From Massilia antarctica (GTDB taxonomy: Bacteria; Pseudomonadota; Gammaproteobacteria; Burkholderiales; Burkholderiaceae_D), in contig NZ_CP065053.1 in the NCBI RefSeq assembly GCF_015689335.1, positions 2,790,001 to 2,854,000 on the forward strand: 64,000 nucleotides of DNA, read 5' to 3'. A model generated the notes under the pieces. That model did no database searches. It was not told where the DNA came from and saw nothing but the letters and a program-made list of their open reading frames with translations. Made by a program: the position numbers and the translations under genes. Below, piece after piece: positions 34,710 to 42,842 of this stretch (position 1 is its first letter; each line of letters starts with the position of its first letter).

Positions 34710-36185
34710 ATGGATTTTGACGTAGCGGCATGGGAAAAAGAAATCGGCCGGCCAGTACCACCCCTCATGGCCAAGTTCTTCACATGGCTCGCGCCCTATG
34801 AATACGGCGATCTCGGCTATTTTGAGCTGGCCCCGGAAAACCTGGCAGGCGGTACCGCCTGGCAAGGCATGGAGCGCTGGGGCGCGCACACCTGGGGCTT
34901 CATCAGCCTGCCGGACGGTTCCCTGATCGGCCTGTGCGAAGCGGTGCAGCCGCCTGCCGTCGTGTACATCGGTTCCGAAGGCGAATTGAGAACCCTCTCC
35001 GAATCGTTTGAAGCCTTCCTGCTGGCAATCGATGCGGGCGAAACCGAGACCGAGATCGACCTTGCCGACGATGAACTCGAAGCGGAGCAAGTGGCGGCGC
35101 GCAAGGCCTTCACGTCCTGGCTCAACAAGAGCAAGATCGCCGCGCCCGCCGTGAGCGGGCAGTTCGATTTTTCCGCCTACGCCGCTGGCGACCCTGCCGA
35201 ACGGCGCGCCCCGCCAACGCAACAGGGCGCCGCGCCAGTGATGGACCCCGCTTACCTGGACCATATCGACGGCATGGGCGAGCGCCTCAAAATGCTATGC
35301 AGCCTGGTGGGCCGCACGGCCGCCGACCCCGAACTGTGCGCCGTCGCCGAACAGGTCTTCGGCAAAGCGCCGCCCCAGTCGATCGGCAATGCCAGACACG
35401 ATGACAGCATCTGGCTCACCGCGAAAAAAGGCGACGTCGGCTTTCTGTTCAGCCGCAAGGTGTTGAACCCGAACTACGCGCCTGTATCAATCAGCAACAA
35501 GGCCATCTGCCCCTTCCTGGAGGGGGTGTTTCTCGGCGACGCCTACAGCGAACCAGTCCTGTTCGGCTTGCATGGCGATTCGCTGTGGGACACCATCGCG
35601 CTGCGTTTGCCGCAGCACTACAAGGAAACCGTCGGCGACGATGGCGAGGTGGAAAAAGCGTGCACCCTGCCGCTCGATGCTGCGCGCGACACCGAACTGA
35701 GGCTGTGGATGAACCATGGCCGAACCCATGTCTGCGTGCAAATCGCACAGGGACGCGAGCTTGCGCGGCCCGAAGCGGCCAACCATATCTACAGCGGCGC
35801 GGGCCTGTTCCTGCAATGGGCGCTGGAAAACGGCTGGCTCGAACGCGGCATGTTCCCCGGCCAGGACGAGCTCATCGATGCCTTGCGCCGCAGGGAAGTT
35901 CGCCCGTCGCAACTGGTGCGGCTGGGCCTGACGCGCGGCTTGTGGGACACGCACCTGACGGACGAACCCGGCCTGCGCCGGTTTGCCGTCGTCTACTTCC
36001 ATAACATGGATGACATCTGGATCAATGCCGACCTGAAAACCATGTTCGGCAAGCGCCAGGGCCAGTACGGTCATGACGAGCCCGTGCTCGACGACGACCC
36101 GGCCGAGATCTGCGATGCGCTGTTCGCTGTCTTCACCGCGCAGTTTGCGAACTGGAAGCGAGCCAATCCCCAGGAACTGGCCTGA
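34710..36185 (+). CDS. SMI1/KNR4-like N-terminal domain fused to a long unknown C-terminal region
   Basis: A 491-aa cytosolic protein. Residues 1-115 look like a SMI1/KNR4 (SUKH) domain: VPPLMAKFFTWLAPYEYGDL, WGFISLPDGSLIGLCEAV and SFEAFLLAIDAGE. SUKH proteins are a main class of immunity proteins against polymorphic toxins. The remaining 370 residues (GERLKMLCSLVGRTAAD, VGFLFSRKVLNP, DPAEICDALFAVF) are not recognised and are too long for a simple immunity protein. The ATG at 34710 has AGGA 7 nt upstream; an upstream open extension lacks such a site. Confidence 0.65.
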   Translation: MDFDVAAWEKEIGRPVPPLMAKFFTWLAPYEYGDLGYFELAPENLAGGTAWQGMERWGAHTWGFISLPDGSLIGLCEAVQPPAVVYIGSEGELRTLSESFEAFLLAIDAGETETEIDLADDELEAEQVAARKAFTSWLNKSKIAAPAVSGQFDFSAYAAGDPAERRAPPTQQGAAPVMDPAYLDHIDGMGERLKMLCSLVGRTAADPELCAVAEQVFGKAPPQSIGNARHDDSIWLTAKKGDVGFLFSRKVLNPNYAPVSISNKAICPFLEGVFLGDAYSEPVLFGLHGDSLWDTIALRLPQHYKETVGDDGEVEKACTLPLDAARDTELRLWMNHGRTHVCVQIAQGRELARPEAANHIYSGAGLFLQWALENGWLERGMFPGQDELIDALRRREVRPSQLVRLGLTRGLWDTHLTDEPGLRRFAVVYFHNMDDIWINADLKTMFGKRQGQYGHDEPVLDDDPAEICDALFAVFTAQFANWKRANPQELA

Positions 36186-36354
36186 ACTTCGTCGCACCTG
36201 ACTGTACCCGACCAGGCGTCCTGCAGCGCTGTCCTTGGTCCCCCACCTCGGCAATCAGCGCCCGCCCTTGCGGGCAGGCCGCCATCGCGTCGTGCGGCGG
36301 CGTGACGGCCCCACTCCGGCAGGATGTGGAGCTATGCCGGGAATGTGATTATTT

Positions 36355-36399
36355 ATGCAAATTGCATATATTGACGTGGCGGAACACGGTTGTTATATT
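36355..36399 (+). promoter_or_regulatory. Sigma-70 promoter and adjacent palindrome upstream of the polysaccharide-lyase gene
   Basis: TTGACG at 36371-36376 and TATATT at 36394-36399 are spaced exactly 17 nt. The palindrome ATGCAAATTGCAT (36355-36367) abuts the -35 element and could be an operator. The start codon is 107 nt downstream. The rest of the 320-nt gap 36186-36505 shows nothing else. Confidence 0.6.
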
Positions 36400-36505
36400 C
36401 GTCGAAAAATTACATTTGGATAATTTAAGCGTCGAGACATAGCGTGATCCACACGGCTCCGGGCTGATCCATCCATTCATCTCAATCGTCCTGCCGGAGT
36501 TCGTC

Positions 36506-39097
36506 ATGCCCCCCGTCATTCATCGTCCCGCCTTGTCCATCCTGGCGCTGTCCCTCGTCTTGTCCGCCTGCGGAGGATCATCGACGTCGGGCGCGCCCGT
36601 ATCGGTCAATCTGGCGTCGATTGTCGCGCCGCCAGCACAGGACCCGGCAGCACCGGCCGTGCCGCCTCCTGTGGTTAGCGGCACCGCGCCGGCAGCCGGT
36701 CCGCCGGAAGCTGCGCCGGACGCAGTGCCGGTGACCGATGGCGCCCCGGTTGGCGACCCTGTGGCTGCTAAACCGGTGCTCGTCCCGTCAGCGCCGCCTG
36801 TTGTCGTTCCGTCCGCGCCGGTGCCATCCGTTGTCGTGCCGACGCCGGCGCCGGCCGGGCCTGTGCCATCCGCGCCGCCGGTTGCCGCCGTGCCTGTCAA
36901 GTCCGTGCCGCAGCAGGGCGTTCCGGTCACAGTGCCTGTCGTGACCGCACCCGTCGCCACTCCACCGGTGGTCGCGCCGCCCGTCGTCACCCCGCCGGTG
37001 GTCACGCCGCCGGTAGTCAACCCGCCAGTCGTCGCTCCACCAGTCGTCGCTCCGCCCGTCGTCACGCCGCCAGTGGTCACCCCACCGGTTGTCACCGCAC
37101 CGGCCGTGCCGGTCGCCTTGCCCGCCGCCTGGACCACCGGCGTGAGCAGTTTCGTTCACCCCGGCATTGGCTACAACGCGGCCGACCTGGCGCAATACAA
37201 GGCGCACGTGCTGGCCGGCGAGGAGCCGTGGGCCAGCGGCTACCACTATCTCGGCGGGCGCACGCCCTTGAACTACGCGATGCTCGGTCCCTTCGCCACC
37301 GCCAACCGCAATATCGACCTGAACCGTGGTGCCTTCGAGCGCGACATGCAGATGGCCTACAACCACGCCCTGATGTGGTACGTCTCGGGCAATAGTGCGT
37401 ACGCCGAGAAATCGATGTCGATCCTGGACGCCTGGGCCACCACCAATACTTCGCTCGACGGCGTCGAGGCGGCGCTGATGCTGGGCGACTACTCCGGCCG
37501 CGCCATCATTGCCGCCGACATCCTGCGCGGACTGTATCCCGGCTGGACCGCGACCCACACGGCGCACATGAAAACCTGGCTCGAGAAGGTCTGGTGGCTG
37601 CGCCTGCAAGTGGGCGGCAGTTCCGCGATCGGCACCGCGCTCGGCAACGGCAGCCTGCTCAAGCCGTGCAACCAGGGCGGGCTGGCGCTCAAGGCCGCGC
37701 TGTCGGTGGCGGTCTTCCTCGACAGCCCGCTCAAGTTCGACCAGGTCATCAACGCCTACCTCAGCGATCCGGGCGGACTCGATCAAGTCATGTCCAACGG
37801 CGAGGTGGGCGATACTGGCCGCGACCAGGGCCACGCGCACGGCCAGCTCGCCACCTACGGCGCGATTGCCGAAACCGGATGGAAGCAGGGCATCGACTTG
37901 TACTCGCTGCGCAACAACCGTCTGCTGACGGCCGGTGAATACTATGCCAACTACAACCTCGGCAAGCCGTTCACCTTCAATCCGGTGTCGTGCGGCTACG
38001 GCTACTACGACCAGATCGGCGCTCAGCCCCTTCAGTCGATGCCGGCCAACCTGTTCGAAACCCTGTACACGCACTATGTGGTGCGCAAGGGATTGAAGGC
38101 GCCGAATGTGGGCGAGTACCGCGAGCTGGCCAAGTCGCAAGGCGAAGCGGGCCCGTACAGCGGTCCCTACTCGGGCCAGATATACCGCCGCACCAAGGAC
38201 AGCTCGACCGCGCGCGCGGTCACGTTCCCGTTCACCGCGCCGGTGATGACGGCGGCGACCAGCTTCACCCAGGCCGACCTGGGCACCGTCAAGACCGCAG
38301 GCAACGCCAGCAACACGGGCGCCAACTGGAAGATGACGGCCTCCGGCGCCGGCGCCGAGAAGGGTTATCACTTCGCGTACAAGGAACTCAAGGGCGACGT
38401 GGAAGTCACCGCCACCGTCACCGACCCGGGGGCCCTGAGCAGCGGCGTGGCCGGCATCATGCTGCGCAGTTCGCTCGACGCGCGGCCAGCCACGGCGGCC
38501 GCCCAGATTTACGTGGCGCCGGCCAGTTCCGGCAACGGCACCCACCTGTTCTGGCGTGTCGGCACGCAGTACTACGGCGGCTACCACGCGGCGCGCCGGT
38601 TCCCGACGGCGGTGGCGCCGATGTCGCTCAGGCTGGTGCGGCACGGTAACTTCGTCTATGCCTACCTGTCGAGTAATGGCGGGACCGACTGGTCGGCCAT
38701 CGGCACGATCATTTACCCGGAACTGTCGGACACCTTGTACGTGGGCATTTTCACGGCCTCGGGCGATCCGGTGGCCACGACCACGGCCAGTTTCGAGAAC
38801 GTGAAGATCGGATCGAAGCCCGGCAGCCTGGCGGCGCCGCCCACCAAGGTCAGCGCCAGTGCGCGCAGCGGCGGTGTGGCCGTGCAGTGGACCGCAAGCC
38901 CGCTGGCGCGCAGCTATGATGTGTTGAGGGCGACTGCCGCCGCCGGGCCATTCGAACGGGTCGGCACCGAGGTGACCGGCACCAGTTTCGTGGACACCGG
39001 CGCCACCGGCACGACGGCCTACTTCTATACGGTCAAGGCATCCACTTACAGCGGCCTGAGCGCCCCATCCGCGGTGGCGGGCGTGCCGGCGCATTGA
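36506..39097 (+). CDS. Proline-rich lipoprotein with alginate-lyase-like domain and fibronectin III-like C terminus
   Basis: An 863-aa surface or periplasmic lipoprotein. The signal ends in a lipobox LSAC (residues about 19-22). Residues 25-210 are a Pro/Val-rich linker with roughly ten VVxPP repeats. Residues about 215-530 form an alginate-lyase-family toroid: FVHPGIGYNAADLAQYKAHVLAGEEPW and NRGAFERDMQMAYNHALMWYVSG are typical, with a DTGRDQGHAHGQLA active-site-like segment. Residues about 590-760 look like a LamG/GH-associated sugar-binding domain and 775-863 like a fibronectin III module ending in SAPSAVAGVPAH. It probably cleaves an acidic polysaccharide; the substrate is not certain. Confidence 0.85.
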   Translation: MPPVIHRPALSILALSLVLSACGGSSTSGAPVSVNLASIVAPPAQDPAAPAVPPPVVSGTAPAAGPPEAAPDAVPVTDGAPVGDPVAAKPVLVPSAPPVVVPSAPVPSVVVPTPAPAGPVPSAPPVAAVPVKSVPQQGVPVTVPVVTAPVATPPVVAPPVVTPPVVTPPVVNPPVVAPPVVAPPVVTPPVVTPPVVTAPAVPVALPAAWTTGVSSFVHPGIGYNAADLAQYKAHVLAGEEPWASGYHYLGGRTPLNYAMLGPFATANRNIDLNRGAFERDMQMAYNHALMWYVSGNSAYAEKSMSILDAWATTNTSLDGVEAALMLGDYSGRAIIAADILRGLYPGWTATHTAHMKTWLEKVWWLRLQVGGSSAIGTALGNGSLLKPCNQGGLALKAALSVAVFLDSPLKFDQVINAYLSDPGGLDQVMSNGEVGDTGRDQGHAHGQLATYGAIAETGWKQGIDLYSLRNNRLLTAGEYYANYNLGKPFTFNPVSCGYGYYDQIGAQPLQSMPANLFETLYTHYVVRKGLKAPNVGEYRELAKSQGEAGPYSGPYSGQIYRRTKDSSTARAVTFPFTAPVMTAATSFTQADLGTVKTAGNASNTGANWKMTASGAGAEKGYHFAYKELKGDVEVTATVTDPGALSSGVAGIMLRSSLDARPATAAAQIYVAPASSGNGTHLFWRVGTQYYGGYHAARRFPTAVAPMSLRLVRHGNFVYAYLSSNGGTDWSAIGTIIYPELSDTLYVGIFTASGDPVATTTASFENVKIGSKPGSLAAPPTKVSASARSGGVAVQWTASPLARSYDVLRATAAAGPFERVGTEVTGTSFVDTGATGTTAYFYTVKASTYSGLSAPSAVAGVPAH
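36953..37105 (+). repeat. Tandem 15-nt repeats encoding VVxPP units
   Basis: About ten imperfect 15-nt units (CCG-CC-GTCGTC type) encode repeated Val-Val-Thr/Ala-Pro-Pro. They form a rigid linker between lipid anchor and catalytic domain. Such repeats are prone to length change by slippage. Confidence 0.8.
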
Positions 39098-39104
39098 CGC
39101 AGGC

Positions 39105-39135
39105 AAAAAAAAGCAGCCGGATGATGTCCGGCTGC
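39105..39135 (-). terminator. Intrinsic terminator oriented to the minus strand
   Basis: GCAGCCGGA and TCCGGCTGC form a 9-bp perfect stem around TGATG. On the minus strand it is followed by eight T residues (the A run at 39105-39112 on the plus strand). The plus strand has no T run after it, so it best fits a transcript coming from the right. Confidence 0.75.
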
Positions 39136-39410
39136 GCGTGTCTGGTGCCGGTGTTCGAGGTCACCGGACTAACCTGTGGGAAATGCAGGGGCATGTCACC
39201 AACACGATCAGAATAATCCTCCCAGATGACGGGAGCATGACGCGGAGCCAGTTGAAACCCCGTGCGGAGGGCAATAAAGCTGGCCACGGCCAGCGGTAAA
39301 ATTCGTGTGCACCGGGCCGACTTTCGCCGGCGAGACCGGTGGTGGCAACGCGCCTGCTGTGAGGGAGTCGCCAGCAGGTCGATTTTCTCCCCACCGCAAT
39401 TATTTCATTG
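39110..39410 (-). ncRNA. Candidate structured small RNA
   Basis: On the minus strand, this stretch holds a series of hairpins before the terminator: CCTGCTG/CAGCAGG near 39350-39380, CACCGG/CCGGTG around 39315-39345 with an inner GCCGGC stem, GCTGGCC/GGCCAGC, CTCCC/GGGAG near 39215-39235, and CCGGTG/CACCGG near 39150-39170. No minus-strand gene precedes the terminator, and the short frames here have no codon signature. The exact 5' end is unknown. It does not match 6S, tmRNA, RNase P or SRP RNA cores as I know them. Confidence 0.4.
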
Positions 39411-39420
39411 ATAGGCATGC

Positions 39421-39987
39421 ATGCACATATTCCTGCTTGTAGCCGGATGTCTGTTTCCGTTGATCAGCTGGCTAACCCTGTTACTCAGCTACATCGCTGC
39501 ACGCAGCGGTCGCAGGTCATCCGGCATATATGTCCCCTTTATCGGACCAGTGCTGCTCGGCGTCTGGCTGGTGCGGGGCGACGCACCGCATTGGACGTTT
39601 CTTCTCCCCTGGATTGCCGATATCGGCACCTTGTTCTTCCTTGTATGGCTGCCACGCCTTGCCGGAGAAATCTGGCAAACCAGTCGATTTACGCGGCTCT
39701 ACAAACTCACTGGCAGCGACGGAAATGAATCGGTCGTCATCTCGTTCCACCGGGATGGGAATTACGTGCTACAGAAGCATTGGTATCGCGTGGCTGGCGA
39801 GCTGGGGCCGATCGCGATAGGCGAACCGGGCACGTTCTCAAGTCAAGAGGGCATCGTCAGCCTATGCAGTCATACCGGACGCCAGCGCTATCTTGCGCCC
39901 GAAGGCGCAGCGCACGTGGTCACCGATGCTGGTGAAAGTGATGAGCTTCAACTTCAGGGCTGGCGGCTTTTGAAAACCACCAGCTGA
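39421..39987 (+). CDS. Membrane protein of unknown function
   Basis: A 188-aa protein with three N-terminal transmembrane helices (HIFLLVAGCLFPLISWLTLLLSYIAA, YVPFIGPVLLGVWLV, FLLPWIADIGTLFFLVWL) and a cytosolic C-terminal beta-rich part of about 100 residues (ESVVISFHRDGNYVLQKHWY). I do not recognise the family. The start ATG is the first in frame; its RBS is weak. Confidence 0.65.
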   Translation: MHIFLLVAGCLFPLISWLTLLLSYIAARSGRRSSGIYVPFIGPVLLGVWLVRGDAPHWTFLLPWIADIGTLFFLVWLPRLAGEIWQTSRFTRLYKLTGSDGNESVVISFHRDGNYVLQKHWYRVAGELGPIAIGEPGTFSSQEGIVSLCSHTGRQRYLAPEGAAHVVTDAGESDELQLQGWRLLKTTS

Positions 39988-40069
39988 GGGCAGGGCGCAG
40001 ACCATCTGCCGTCACTTGAAGAACGACTGCGCCGTGCCACGCGTTGCCGGAAGCGCCATGCGCTTTGTT

Positions 40070-40363
40070 TTATGCCAGGCTGATAGCGTCGAAACTTTGC
40101 GCCACCGGAGGCGCCGCCAGCAGGGGCATGACCGCCACGATCGGGCCGCGCAAGGCGGCGGCGCTGTCGCCGGCCAGGCGATCGGCATCCGACTCCCACA
40201 GGGTCACCGACATGCCCTTGCCGCTGGCGGGATCGGTCAGCAGAAAGGTGGCCTTGAAGCCTTGCAACTGTTGAAGAACCGGCAGCACCGACTCGGCGTA
40301 CAGCGCGACGACCTCGCCCATTTTTTCCGGCTTGGCTTGAACATGAGTAACTCTTGCAAACAT
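40070..40363 (-). CDS. Antibiotic-biosynthesis-monooxygenase (ABM) domain protein
   Basis: A 97-aa dimeric alpha-beta barrel protein: MFARVTHVQAKPEKMGEVVALY at the start and GFKATFLLTDPASGKGMSVTLWES in the middle, the classic ABM pattern. Members are cofactor-free monooxygenases or small quinone/haem-related enzymes. AAGGAG is 6 nt before the ATG at 40363. It faces a TetR-family gene across a short divergent promoter with a palindrome, so it is probably controlled by that regulator. Confidence 0.85.
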   Translation of the reverse strand: MFARVTHVQAKPEKMGEVVALYAESVLPVLQQLQGFKATFLLTDPASGKGMSVTLWESDADRLAGDSAAALRGPIVAVMPLLAAPPVAQSFDAISLA

Positions 40364-40415
40364 GATGTGCTCCTTGGGATGAAAAAACGACTTGAACGGG
40401 CACTGTCGCGCCTGA

Positions 40416-40434
40416 ACCATACAGCGTGTATGGT
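40416..40434. promoter_or_regulatory. TetR-type palindromic operator
   Basis: ACCATACAGCGTGTATGGT is a perfect palindrome with 8-bp arms and a 3-nt centre. It lies between the divergent monooxygenase and TetR-family genes, 53 nt before the first and 121 nt before the second, overlapping the likely promoter region. Confidence 0.75.
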
Positions 40435-40555
40435 CGGACTATACACGATGTTGCGCGCTGTCGGGTTTACAGGCGGTAAGCTATGATGCGGGCGCATCGA
40501 CCCGCATGCACCGGCGCCGGCCTTGGCGCCGGCGTCCCATTTTTTCGGAGCCGCC

Positions 40556-41119
40556 ATGCCGTCCCCCCGTTCTCCAGGACAACATCGTTTATCGCGCGAG
40601 ACCTGGCTCGACTTCGGCCTGGTCGTGTTGCGCGACGATGGTCCGCACGCCTTGAAGGCCGATCCGCTGTGCAAGCGCATGGGGGTAAGCCGGGGAAGTT
40701 TTTACTGGCATTTCGACAGCGCCGGCAGCTTTGTCCTGGCGGTGCTGGAGCGTTGGGAATCGATCGCGACCGACCAGATCATCGGCGCCGTTGAAGCAGC
40801 CGCGCCCGATGCGCGCGCGCGGCTGCATCTGTTGTTGGAGAACGTGGGGGAACTCGATATCGGCTTGTACGAGGCCATCAACACGCTCGGCGCGCAAGAC
40901 CCGGATGCGGCCCGGGTGCTGCGCCGGGTGCACGAGCGCCGTGTCGCGTTCGTGGCGGGCCTGCTGGCGGCGCTGGGGTTTGAAACTGATGAGGCCGGCA
41001 TGAGGGCGCAACTGATCTATGCCTGGGCCATGGGCGAATTGCTCACGCGCGAACCGGGCCGGAAAGCCTTTTCCGCAGCCCAGATCGAGGCGGTCGAACG
41101 CTTGCTGATCGGGCGCTAG
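40556..41119 (+). CDS. TetR-family transcriptional regulator
   Basis: A 187-aa regulator with an N-terminal HTH: LRDDGPHALKADPLCKRMGVSRGSFYWHFDSAGSF at about 22-56, where SRGSFYWHF is the recognition helix. The C-terminal part is ligand-binding and helical. The ATG at 40556 has GGAG 5 nt upstream. It is divergent from the ABM gene and most likely represses it through the palindrome between them. Confidence 0.9.
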   Translation: MPSPRSPGQHRLSRETWLDFGLVVLRDDGPHALKADPLCKRMGVSRGSFYWHFDSAGSFVLAVLERWESIATDQIIGAVEAAAPDARARLHLLLENVGELDIGLYEAINTLGAQDPDAARVLRRVHERRVAFVAGLLAALGFETDEAGMRAQLIYAWAMGELLTREPGRKAFSAAQIEAVERLLIGR

Positions 41120-41209
41120 CGCGGCGCCGGCTGGCGCCGGACGCTTGCGTTCAGGCAGGGCGGCACGGGCGGTGCATGGGAACGCCCGCCGCCCATCCCG
41201 CTGCCAGGA

Positions 41210-41461
41210 TCAGACCTGCGGTTTGGCCGCCAGGCGCTCTTCCATTTCGGTAACGCGTTGTTCCAGCGCGTCGAGCTTGGCGCGGGTCTTGGCCAGCACC
41301 TGGGACTGGATATCGAATTCCTCGCGCGTGACCAGGTCGAGCTTGGAAAAGCCCTGGCTCATCATGCTCTTGACGTTCTTCTCGATATCCTTGGCCGGCG
41401 AACTCTCGATGGCCTGGTTGATCTTGCCCTGCAAGTCGTTAAAAAAGCTGTTCATGTCCAT
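41210..41461 (-). CDS. ubiK: Ubiquinone biosynthesis accessory factor UbiK
   Basis: An 83-aa protein of the UbiK/YqiC (BMFP) family: NSFFNDLQGKINQAIESSPAKDIEKNVKSMM amphipathic N-terminal half and EEFDIQSQVLAKTRAKLDALEQRVTEMEERL coiled-coil C-terminal half. UbiK binds UbiJ and lipids and supports aerobic ubiquinone synthesis. GAGGA precedes the ATG at 41461; an inner ATG at 41455 is possible. Confidence 0.9.
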   Translation of the reverse strand: MDMNSFFNDLQGKINQAIESSPAKDIEKNVKSMMSQGFSKLDLVTREEFDIQSQVLAKTRAKLDALEQRVTEMEERLAAKPQV

Positions 41462-41482
41462 CGCAATCCTCGTGAAATCGGC

Positions 41483-41503
41483 GGCGCACCGCAGCGGTGC
41501 GCC
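41483..41503. promoter_or_regulatory. NtrC-type enhancer box
   Basis: GGCGCACCGCAGCGGTGCGCC is a perfect 21-nt palindrome that contains GCACC-N5-GGTGC, the NtrC consensus. A weaker second site with GGTGCA lies at about 41507-41522. It is 124 nt upstream of the sigma-54-type element, the normal distance for an enhancer. Confidence 0.7.
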
Positions 41504-41626
41504 AGGTGGGCCAGTTTGGTGCATTCGCGCCGGCCGCGACCGGAATCGCGGATGTTTTACTGTTTATTAACAGCAAGTTGGGGACGCCGGGCGCAAAAAC
41601 AAGTTGCGCCCTAGCGCGATCGGAGC

Positions 41627-41642
41627 TGGCATGACTTCTGCT
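41627..41642 (+). promoter_or_regulatory. Sigma-54-type promoter of the porin-glnK-amtB operon
   Basis: TGGCATG at 41627-41633 and CTGCT at 41638-41642 give GG and GC dinucleotides exactly 10 nt apart, as in the -24/-12 consensus (TGGCAC-N5-TTGC), with one mismatch. The first gene starts 82 nt downstream. Confidence 0.6.
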
Positions 41643-41724
41643 AATGGATAAGCAGTGTGCATGCGTCAGGCTTCATTTTAAACCCCAACCGCCGTCTCTG
41701 TTAAAAAACCATAAGGGAACCGTC

Positions 41725-42826
<1,102 letters not shown>

Positions 42827-42842
42827 GCTGAGGGGAACACTG

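Noticed and set aside
36953..37105. Possible CRISPR-like array
   Set aside because: The repeats are contiguous 15-nt units without spacers and encode a Pro/Val linker. No cas genes or CRISPR arrays were seen in the window.
36788..39106. 772-codon open frame on the minus strand opposite the lyase gene
   Set aside because: It mirrors the GC-rich codons of the plus-strand gene, has an Arg/His/Gly-rich composition and no domain; the plus strand has lipobox, repeats and a lyase domain.
39161..39418. Small minus-strand protein gene of 85 codons
   Set aside because: No RBS, mixed Trp/Arg-rich composition and a highly structured sequence favour an RNA over a protein.
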